Assembly (NCBI GenBank): GCA_937884235.1
Contig: CALGBT010000461.1
Location: 1-10,232 of the forward strand
Source of the DNA: an uncultured Pseudomonadota bacterium
Lineage (GTDB): Bacteria; Myxococcota_A; UBA9042; CAIXZC01
DNA: 10,232 bases
Direction: 5' to 3'
The translations under genes were made by a program, and so were the position numbers. This document shows positions 1 through 7,517 of this stretch, piece after piece. Within the stretch, counting starts at the first letter, position 1. Each line of letters starts with the position of its first letter. The notes under the pieces are model-generated. The model was not told the origin of the DNA and did not search any database. It saw nothing but the letters and a program-made list of their open reading frames with translations.

Positions 1-1
1 G

Positions 2-960
2 GGAGAGGTCCGCTACCCCAATGACCAGAGTGACGACCAGGTACTTCTGAAGTCCGACGGATACCCCACCTACCATCTGGCCAATGTGGTGGATGACCAT
101 TTGATGGGCATCACCCATGTGATTCGGGCAGAGGAGTGGATCCCCTCTACTCCAAAGCACCTGCGGCTCTATGAGGCCTTCGGGTGGCAACATCCGGAGT
201 TCATCCATATGCCCCTGCTCCGGAACCTGGACAAGTCGAAGATCTCCAAGCGCAAGAATCCGGTTTCAATCGACTACTACAAGCGAATCGGCATTTTTCC
301 CGAAGCCATGCGCAATTTTCTGGCGCTCATGGGCTATTCCCTTGGCGAGGATCGCGAGAAATTCTCCCTGGACGAGCTGGTGGATGCTTTTGACATCGAC
401 CGCGTGAGCCTTGGCGAGCCAGTCTTTGACGTGGAGAAGCTCTACTGGCTCAACGGCATCTACCTGCGAGACATGTCTCCAGAAGAGCTGGCGAAGCGCG
501 TCATTGAGCATCAGTTTGATGCCGGGTTCATTGGGCAGATCGTGCCCCTCATCCAGGAGCGGATTAGGCGCCTGGATGAGTTCTTGCCGAAGACCTCATT
601 CTTTTTTGCCAGTGAGCTCGAGTATGACTCGGCATTGCTGCAGGGCAAGAAGATGACGGCTGCGGAGATGATACCCCTTTTCGAGAAGCTTGCCGACGAC
701 CTGGATGCGGAGCGCGACTGGAGCAGGGAGCGAATCGAGGTTGTTCTGAGAGAATTCGGCGAGAAGAACGAACTGAAGGCACGGGCCTATTTCATGCCCG
801 TACGCATCGCCATTACCGGACGGCAGGCTTCCCCGGGGCTCTTTGAGTCCATGGAGGTCATCGGCAAACCGCTGTGCCAGGCGCGTATGCGTGAAGCCGT
901 CGCCAGGCTCAAGGCGCTGAAGGTTGAGCAGGCTCGCGCCGCCAACGAGGAGGGTTCTAA

Positions 961-964
<4 letters not shown>
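2..964 (+). CDS. gltX: Glutamyl-tRNA synthetase, C-terminal 320 residues (5' end outside window)
   Basis: This class I aminoacyl-tRNA synthetase charges tRNA-Glu with glutamate in the cytoplasm. The frame is open from base 2, so the HIGH motif and start lie left of the window. The visible part begins inside the catalytic domain with the typical stretch KSDGYPTYHLANVVDDHLMG, followed by ITHVIRAEEWIPSTPKHL. The KMSKS-type loop is KISKR at visible residues 80-84 (bases 239-253), followed by KNPVSIDYYKR. The rest is the helical anticodon-binding half, ending with the conserved MPVRIAITGRQASPGLFESM segment. The gene ends GSK-TGA, and its stop overlaps the glnS start (ATGA). A GTG at 86 is internal and is not the start. 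Whether the enzyme is discriminating or non-discriminating cannot be told from this half. Identity is near certain. Confidence 0.96.
948..953 (+). promoter_or_regulatory. Ribosome binding site for glnS, inside gltX
   Basis: AGGAGG lies 7 nt upstream of the ATG at 961, within the last codons of gltX. It fixes the glnS start at the ATGA overlap and supports coupled translation of the two synthetases. Confidence 0.75.
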
Positions 965-2658
<1,694 letters not shown>

Positions 2659-2667
<9 letters not shown>

Positions 2668-2684
2668 CAGTGACAAATAGCAGT
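2659..2684 (+). repeat. Perfect 13-bp tandem duplication across the glnS stop codon
   Basis: GACAAATAGCAGT occurs twice head to tail (2659-2671 and 2672-2684). The first copy contains the last two glnS codons and the TAG stop. The copy junction creates an in-frame TGA at 2671-2673, so glnS ends in TAG-CAG-TGA. The protein sequence is unchanged by the duplication. It is probably a replication-slippage product. Confidence 0.9.
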
Positions 2685-2743
2685 TGGGAGGTGACCTTTG
2701 CCCCCAATAGACCATGTCGCGACGGGGACTGGAGCATCGTGAC

Positions 2744-2772
2744 TTGACTCCGACTGAAAACAATTTCACAAT
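2744..2772 (+). promoter_or_regulatory. Candidate sigma70-type promoter for the cytochrome operon
   Basis: TTGACT (2744-2749; 5 of 6 to TTGACA) is separated by 17 bp from CACAAT (2767-2772; 4 of 6 to TATAAT). It lies about 56 bp before the ATG at 2828. This would give a transcript starting near 2779 and a leader of about 50 nt. It sits in the only sizeable intergenic gap ahead of the operon. The host's sigma-factor preferences are unknown, so this is a prediction from consensus only. The rest of the 2668-2827 gap shows only the 13-bp duplication, an 8-bp palindrome GTCGCGAC (2716-2723) and no stem followed by a T-run. Confidence 0.35.
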
Positions 2773-2827
2773 CAATCCTGTCGCATATTTGAGATATTCT
2801 TGTCGGGACAGCTAAGGGTGGACTAAG

Positions 2828-3934
2828 ATGACCAAAAACGGACGCAATGTTGCGATCTTGGGGGCTGGTGTAGCGGCTTTGGCCGGCTTTATCATCGTCC
2901 TGGTTCAGGATGTTCGCAGCATCGGGCCCATCTCTGGGACCACAATACTGGCCATTCTGGCCTTGCTCGCATTTGCGCTGACTGCGGTTGGTTTTAACCT
3001 GCTCCTGGCGGCGCGCAAAGCGACTCTGGGTGAGGTAGTGGCCACTCGCAGTTATCGGCACACGGTACCGGTCTTCATCTTGTTGGGTGTAGTTGTTATC
3101 GGCGGGATGGTCACCCGGGAACTCTTTGTCCCCTCGAGTATGGGGCGCTACGGACAATACCGGGCTGAAGCGGTGAACGACGCCCGCGCCAAGCCGCTCT
3201 CCCATGTGGGGCACAAGGCCTGTGCGGAGTGTCACGCCGATATTGCCAGGCTGCGAAGCAAAGATGTTCATGCCGATGTTGAGTGCGAAACATGCCATGG
3301 TGTCGGGGCAGCTCACGCTGCCGATCCCGAGCAACGCATCACTGCCCCTGACGGCCGGGGCGCCTGTCTGGTCTGCCATCGCAAGCTCGACGCGCGACCC
3401 GGCTCTTTCCCGCAAATAGATGTGGCCGAGCATTTCAAGTTTCTGGGAGTGGAAGATGATACCATCGCTTGTACGAGATGCCACTCGCCACATGAGCCTC
3501 TCTATCTCGACCGCGACCTCCGTGAGGCCCGGATGCATCCCCTCGTCCACCGCTGCCGGGATTGCCACATCGGCCGCACCGACGAGTCTCTCGATCAGCC
3601 CGAGGACCACCCCAAAATTTTCACATGCAAGTACTGCCACAGCGAAATCGTCGACGATTTCCGGGACCGTGAGCACGCCGAGATCGGTTGCACCACGTGC
3701 CATCTCTTCCTTAAGGAGAACAGCTTCTCCGGGCGCATTGTACTTGATGCCGACCCGCGGTTCTGCCTTCTCTGTCACCGGCAGGAGGAGTTCAAGGGCG
3801 ATGGTGCCCCTCCCGGCATCAAGTGGCCCGACCATCTTGAGGATGTAGCCGAAGATGAGGCTGACCAGAAGAAGCGCTGTGTCGACTGCCATCGGGACAA
3901 GATTCACGCACCCGTGGGAGGCAATAATGAGTAA
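2828..3934 (+). CDS. Membrane-anchored nonaheme c-type cytochrome (three N-terminal helices)
   Basis: This is an electron-transfer protein of 368 residues. Three hydrophobic helices are visible at about 8-28, 38-61 and 78-97. Basic residues in MTKNGR and in the RKATLGEVVATRSYRH loop put the N-terminus and second loop inside, so the C-terminal domain faces the periplasm, where heme is attached. That domain has exactly nine CxxCH sites, with first cysteines at 132, 153, 180, 215, 243, 267, 288, 313 and 351, and no other cysteines. About a dozen further histidines (for example 127, 129, 148, 202, 222, 241, 261, 283, 336) could be distal ligands, consistent with mostly bis-His hemes. The ATG at 2828 has a purine-rich AAGGG 9 nt upstream. 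The end overlaps the iron-sulfur gene by 8 bp. It resembles the cytochrome subunits of NrfB/CbcS/Qrc-type modules in role, but the three-helix anchor is not one I can match to a named family. Confident as a multiheme cytochrome; exact family unknown. Confidence 0.93.
   Translation: MTKNGRNVAILGAGVAALAGFIIVLVQDVRSIGPISGTTILAILALLAFALTAVGFNLLLAARKATLGEVVATRSYRHTVPVFILLGVVVIGGMVTRELFVPSSMGRYGQYRAEAVNDARAKPLSHVGHKACAECHADIARLRSKDVHADVECETCHGVGAAHAADPEQRITAPDGRGACLVCHRKLDARPGSFPQIDVAEHFKFLGVEDDTIACTRCHSPHEPLYLDRDLREARMHPLVHRCRDCHIGRTDESLDQPEDHPKIFTCKYCHSEIVDDFRDREHAEIGCTTCHLFLKENSFSGRIVLDADPRFCLLCHRQEEFKGDGAPPGIKWPDHLEDVAEDEADQKKRCVDCHRDKIHAPVGGNNE
3916..3921 (+). promoter_or_regulatory. Ribosome binding site that sets the iron-sulfur protein start
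   Basis: GGGAGG lies 5 nt upstream of the ATG at 3927, within the end of the cytochrome gene. It favours 3927 over the upstream in-frame start at 3855, which would add 24 residues in front of the Tat signal. Confidence 0.7.
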
Positions 3935-4694
3935 GAAGGTAGAGCGAAAACTGAGCCGGCGTGATGCCATGAAGGTGTTGGCCACGGTTCCGACTCTGAT
4001 TCTCTTCCGCTGCAATCCCCCGGCAACCGGTGAGCCGGCCCCGGGGGCGAAGGATGGATATAACTGGGAGGACTACTTCTGGGGTTACGCCATCGACACC
4101 TCCAAGTGCATTGGCTGCAACGCCTGCGTGCGGGCCTGCCGGGCGGAGAACAATGTGCCGGAGGGCGTGTTCCGGACGTGGGTGGAGCGCTACCGTGTTG
4201 ACAGCAAAGGCGAAGTCCACGTGGAGGCCGCCACTGAGGGAGACTTTGTCTTCAAGGAACCCGAGAGTGAGTTGGAAGTGGAGAAGGCCTTCTTCGTGCC
4301 CAAGATCTGCAACCATTGCACCAAGTCGGTGTGCAGCCAGGTGTGTCCCGTCGGTGCTTCCTACAAGACCGAAGACGGCGTGGTGCTGGTAGATGAGGAC
4401 CGCTGTATCGGCTGTGGCTACTGTGTGCAGGCATGTCCATATGGTACTCGCTTCATCAACCCGCTCACTCATATCTCGGACAAGTGCACCCTCTGCTATC
4501 ACCGCATCACTCGTGGCGAGCTGCCGGCCTGCGTCCAGTCCTGCCCCACCGGGACTCGGCTCTTTGGGAATCTGAAGGACCCCAACAGTGAGCTCTCTAC
4601 CATTCTCAAGCAACGCAAGTACCGACTGCTGCTCCCTGAAATGGGGACTCACCCCAAGTGCTACTACCTCGAACTGGACGCGGAGGTGGTGTAA
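3927..4694 (+). CDS. Tat-exported 4x[4Fe-4S] ferredoxin-like subunit (NrfC/PsrB/DmsB family)
   Basis: This 255-residue electron-transfer subunit is predicted to pass electrons between the NrfD membrane subunit and the nonaheme cytochrome on the periplasmic side. The N-terminus has a twin-arginine motif, SRRDAMK (10-16), followed by a short hydrophobic stretch (17-27), so it should be exported folded with its clusters. Sixteen cysteines fall in the family pattern: 61/64/67/71, 128/131/136/140, 160/163/166/170 and 187/190/202/206, enough for four cubane clusters. The spacing in CIGCNACVRAC, CIGCGYCVQACP and the CTLC...CVQSCPTGT pair is typical. Cys244 (HPKCYYLE) is extra. Cys29 near the signal is not in a lipobox (LFRC lacks the small residue before Cys), so a lipoprotein is unlikely. 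No clear AxA cleavage site is seen. It overlaps the cytochrome gene by 8 bp and nrfD by 1 bp, which implies stoichiometric coupled synthesis. The chosen ATG puts the Tat motif at its usual place. Confidence 0.94.
   Translation: MSKKVERKLSRRDAMKVLATVPTLILFRCNPPATGEPAPGAKDGYNWEDYFWGYAIDTSKCIGCNACVRACRAENNVPEGVFRTWVERYRVDSKGEVHVEAATEGDFVFKEPESELEVEKAFFVPKICNHCTKSVCSQVCPVGASYKTEDGVVLVDEDRCIGCGYCVQACPYGTRFINPLTHISDKCTLCYHRITRGELPACVQSCPTGTRLFGNLKDPNSELSTILKQRKYRLLLPEMGTHPKCYYLELDAEVV
4682..4687 (+). promoter_or_regulatory. Ribosome binding site that sets the NrfD start
   Basis: GGAGGT lies 6 nt ahead of the ATG at 4694, which itself is part of a TAATG stop/start overlap. An in-frame start at 4658 would add 12 non-hydrophobic residues and lacks such a site. 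Confidence 0.7.
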
Positions 4695-5860
4695 TGAATT
4701 TCGTATTTCCCAACGAAATCAATGTGACCTGGACGGTGATGATCGTCCTCTACCCGTACATCACGGGGCTGGTGGCCGGGGCCTTCATCGTCTCTTCGCT
4801 CTACCACGTATTTGCCAAGGAAGAGTTGCGGCCGGTGGCGCGTTTCTCGCTGGCTTCAGCCTTCGTCTTCCTGCTTTTCGCGACCATGCCCCTGTTGATT
4901 CACCTGGGTCAGCCGCAGCGCGCTTTCAACATCATGATAACCCCCAATTTCACTTCAGCCATGGCGGGCTTCGGGTTTATCTACACTGGCTATCTGGTGC
5001 TGGTGGTGCTGGAGATATGGTTCGTCATGCGCAGCGACTTCATTGCTCGGGCTAAGGGTACCGGTCTGGCTGCGCTCATCAGCCGGGTGGTGGTGCTGGG
5101 CAACCTCAACGAGTCCAAGGAGAGCCAGGCGGCGGACCACAAGATCGCCCGATTCCTGGCCGGCGTTGGTATTCCCATGGCCTGCATTCTCCACGGCTAT
5201 GTCGGATTCCTCTTTGGCTCCCTCAAGGCCAACCCGTGGTGGAACACGCCTTTGATGTTTGTCATCTTCATCTTCTCGGCCATCGTCTCGGGGATTGCCG
5301 TTCTGATCTTCCTCTACATGATCATTCATCGGCTCAATGGCTGGAAGATGGACCAACCGTGTATCCGGGCCATGGGGAAGTATCTCTGGGGCTTCATGAT
5401 CATGGCTGTTTCCCTGGAACTCCTGGAATTGCTCTCCATTGCGTACAAGCAGACTGAGGAGTGGGAGGTCCTGTTTGAGCTGATTACCACCAAACTGTTT
5501 GTGACCTACGTGATCCTGCAGTTCTTTGTCTTCTCCCTTATTCCCTTCATGATGCTAGGGGTGACGGCGCTCTTCCGCTTGCGTGACCGGCTCAACAACT
5601 CTCTCATCTGGATCGCTTCGGCGATGCTGCTGGTCCAGGTACTGTTGATGCGCTGGAACGTTGTCATCGGCGGGCAGTTGCTGTCGAAATCCATGCGGGG
5701 CTTCACCAGCTATCTGCCTGGCCTGTGGGAGAAAGAGGGGTTGGTCGTTGGCGCGGTCGTCTTTACGCTGCCCTTTGGCATCCTCTATGTTTTCCACCGT
5801 ATCATCTCGCTTTTCCCAGAAGCTGAAAAACGCGTCAAACCGGCCATTGGTGGTCAGTAG
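4694..5860 (+). CDS. nrfD: NrfD/PsrC-family quinone-interacting integral membrane subunit
   Basis: This 388-residue polytopic inner-membrane protein is predicted to oxidise quinol or reduce quinone and exchange electrons with the iron-sulfur subunit encoded just before it. About nine hydrophobic helices are visible: roughly 13-36, 48-71, 88-112, 150-176, 186-212, 231-251, 266-294, 303-322 and 350-374. Family members have 8 to 10. LGQPQRAFNIM (71-81) matches the conserved 'LGxPxRa' segment after helix 2. RWNVVIGGQLLSKS (320-333) matches the C-terminal RxNVVIGGQ element known from NrfD-like subunits of Qrc, ActC and Dsr-type complexes. It carries no heme or cluster motif, as expected. The symbol denotes the family, not a demonstrated role in nitrite reduction: no nrfA is in the window. 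The start overlaps the preceding stop by 1 bp. A molybdopterin partner is absent on both sides. Confidence 0.92.
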   Translation: MNFVFPNEINVTWTVMIVLYPYITGLVAGAFIVSSLYHVFAKEELRPVARFSLASAFVFLLFATMPLLIHLGQPQRAFNIMITPNFTSAMAGFGFIYTGYLVLVVLEIWFVMRSDFIARAKGTGLAALISRVVVLGNLNESKESQAADHKIARFLAGVGIPMACILHGYVGFLFGSLKANPWWNTPLMFVIFIFSAIVSGIAVLIFLYMIIHRLNGWKMDQPCIRAMGKYLWGFMIMAVSLELLELLSIAYKQTEEWEVLFELITTKLFVTYVILQFFVFSLIPFMMLGVTALFRLRDRLNNSLIWIASAMLLVQVLLMRWNVVIGGQLLSKSMRGFTSYLPGLWEKEGLVVGAVVFTLPFGILYVFHRIISLFPEAEKRVKPAIGGQ

Positions 5861-5880
5861 CCGGTAGTGCTCAGGAGGGA

Positions 5881-5896
5881 CATGGAATCCTCCATG
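5881..5896 (+). promoter_or_regulatory. Perfect hairpin enclosing both candidate start codons of the next gene
   Basis: CATGGA (5881-5886) and TCCATG (5891-5896) are perfect inverted copies around an ATCC loop. The two stem arms contain the two possible ATG starts (5882 and 5894). The upstream AGGAGG (5873-5878) can alternatively pair with CCTCC (5889-5893). Either fold could hide the initiation site in mRNA. The stem is short, so the effect may be small or coincidental. Confidence 0.35.
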
Positions 5897-7495
5897 AAGC
5901 AGTTGCAGGAAGAGCTTCACGCGCTGCAGCTGGCCCACGCGCAATTGGAGGCCAGAGTTGCGGGGTTGGAGTCTGCTGAGGCCATCTCTCCCACAGAGGC
6001 TGTGCCGCCTCCAGAGTTGGAGACGACGGCTACTCGTGTTCTGGTAGACTGGCCCCGCCGCATCGCGGTGGTAAGTTTCGCACTGGGCGGAGCAATGATC
6101 CTCCGGGTGGCGACGCAGCAGGGTTTCCTGGATGCTACTGCAGGGACCTGGCTAGGCTTGTTCTATGCCGCACTGCTGGTTGCCACCCCGCTGCTGCCTG
6201 GTCAGTTGGGCCGTCGTTTTCCGTTGCTGCCCTATTGTGGCGCAGTCCTTCCCACCCTCATCGTGCTGGAATCGGTTGTCAGATTCGGGCAGCTTTCCCC
6301 GGCTCTCGGCGCAGCTGCCCTGCACGGCACTGCGTTGCTCGCAGCGGTCGCCGCCGTGCGCGCTCGCCTGGGTCGATTGGCTGGTATCGCTTTGGCGGCA
6401 GCCATGGCCGGTAGCGTGGGCCTCATTGGCCAGCCGTCAGCGATGCCCCTCTGCGCTTATGGTGCGCTGCTTGAGGTGGTGGCCTCTCGGGAGTTGGTGC
6501 GACGTCGCGGCTGGTCGGTGTTGCGCCCTCTAGTGATGCTGCCGGCGGCCCTCTTTGTCGCCGCGGCCATCCTCTACTCAGGCCGGCGGGATGGCTATGC
6601 TGAGGTCCTGCCCCATCTCGCGGCAACGGTCCTGGGGATCTGGCTCGTGGTGCTAGTATACCATCTACGCATGCTGGGGAAGGTGGCCAGTCCAGCTCCG
6701 GGATGGCTCCCTTTCTTCTCGCTCTGGGCGGTGGGACTCGGGGCATTTCTGAACCCGGTCATGGCTTCCTGGTTAGCTCTTGCGGCTGCCGTCGGCGTGG
6801 CCGTAGTGGCCATGGTCGCGGTTCGTCGGCACCAGTTGCGACCGGGGGCGGTGGGATTAGCAGTAGCCTCCGCCTTTTTGCTGGCCGGGTCTGCCATCGC
6901 AGTCCCGGGAAGGAGTCTGCTATTTGCCGTATGTTTGCTCGTGACTGCCTTCTTCGCGCGGCAGCTTGTGAGCAACCTGCTGGGGGCGCTGGCTGCGTTG
7001 CTGGCCGTGGCCGCGGCCGTCTTCGTGGCACTCGACTCGGGTCTTGTTGTCAGTGAACCCGCACTGTCCCTGCAAGCAGTCGGAGCCGTCGTCGTTGCCA
7101 GCATCCTCATGGCCCACTATTTCAAGTACAGAGCCGTGGGGGAAGCGGAGACCAGTCCGCCCGCCAATGGCTATTCTGCCCCCATCAGTCTGATTGGGGG
7201 CGTTGTGGTTCTCTATCTTCTCGGCCGAGCCCTCCTGGTGCCCGTGGCAACCTCGGAAGAGACCTACCACCTGCTGCAAACCGCCTTGTTGGGCTTTTTC
7301 GCTGTTCTGGGTCTACTTCTTGGGCGCAGCCGGCAGGCTGCGCTGCCCGCGTGGGTAGGCGTCTTGGCGCTCGTCTTCCTGGTGGCAAGGGTCGCTCTCA
7401 TGGACCTCTTCATCCTGCAGGGCATCCCGTTGCTCCTCTCCATCGTCACCCTGGGCATTGCTTCAGGCATCGCATCAATGGCGCTGCGGCGGTAG
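5882..7495 (+). CDS. Polytopic membrane protein with N-terminal coiled coil, weakly DUF2339-like
   Basis: This 537-residue protein has unknown function. Residues 1-34 form a likely coiled coil (MKQLQEELHALQLAHAQLEA, then RVAGLES), followed by a Pro/Glu/Thr-rich linker to about 50 and then about 17-18 closely spaced Ala/Leu/Val-rich helices filling the rest. The coiled coil plus dense helices, and the ending WVGVLALVFLVARVALMDLF followed by an ILS-type helix, recall DUF2339 membrane proteins. I make this assignment tentatively. No catalytic motif, heme site or cysteine cluster is visible. The gene starts 21 bp after the nrfD stop, so it is probably cotranscribed with the electron-transfer module. 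The start is uncertain: ATG 5882 is only 3 nt from AGGAGG, ATG 5894 is 15 nt from it, and an in-frame GTG lies at 5867. It could be an accessory subunit, a transporter-like protein or an unrelated passenger. Confidence 0.85.
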   Translation: MESSMKQLQEELHALQLAHAQLEARVAGLESAEAISPTEAVPPPELETTATRVLVDWPRRIAVVSFALGGAMILRVATQQGFLDATAGTWLGLFYAALLVATPLLPGQLGRRFPLLPYCGAVLPTLIVLESVVRFGQLSPALGAAALHGTALLAAVAAVRARLGRLAGIALAAAMAGSVGLIGQPSAMPLCAYGALLEVVASRELVRRRGWSVLRPLVMLPAALFVAAAILYSGRRDGYAEVLPHLAATVLGIWLVVLVYHLRMLGKVASPAPGWLPFFSLWAVGLGAFLNPVMASWLALAAAVGVAVVAMVAVRRHQLRPGAVGLAVASAFLLAGSAIAVPGRSLLFAVCLLVTAFFARQLVSNLLGALAALLAVAAAVFVALDSGLVVSEPALSLQAVGAVVVASILMAHYFKYRAVGEAETSPPANGYSAPISLIGGVVVLYLLGRALLVPVATSEETYHLLQTALLGFFAVLGLLLGRSRQAALPAWVGVLALVFLVARVALMDLFILQGIPLLLSIVTLGIASGIASMALRR

Positions 7496-7508
7496 CGCAT
7501 CAACCGCC
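7488..7508. terminator. Weak GC hairpin between convergent genes, possible bidirectional terminator
   Basis: GGCGGT (7488-7493) and ACCGCC (7503-7508) form a perfect 6-bp stem with a 9-nt loop. The stem overlaps the stop of the plus-strand membrane protein gene and lies just past the stop of the minus-strand TPR gene. Neither side has a T-run, so it is at best an imperfect terminator. The whole intergenic gap is only 22 bp (7496-7517). Confidence 0.25.
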
Positions 7509-7517
7509 CCTCGCCTT

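Noticed and set aside
2684..2707. Possible terminator hairpin after glnS (TTGGG ... CCCAA)
   Set aside because: The stem is only 5 bp with a 14-nt loop, and no T-run follows. This is not enough to call a terminator.
3927..4016. Lipoprotein signal in the iron-sulfur protein (Cys29)
   Set aside because: Residues before Cys29 are Leu-Phe-Arg, which do not fit a lipobox. The SRRDAMK motif supports Tat export instead.
3819..4652. 277-codon minus-strand open frame opposite the iron-sulfur gene
   Set aside because: The plus strand encodes sixteen family-conserved cysteines. The antisense product is featureless.
4694..5860. Assignment to formate-dependent nitrite reduction (Nrf)
   Set aside because: No pentaheme NrfA nitrite reductase is in the window, and the cytochrome has nine hemes instead of the five of NrfB. 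Only the membrane subunit's family membership is supported.
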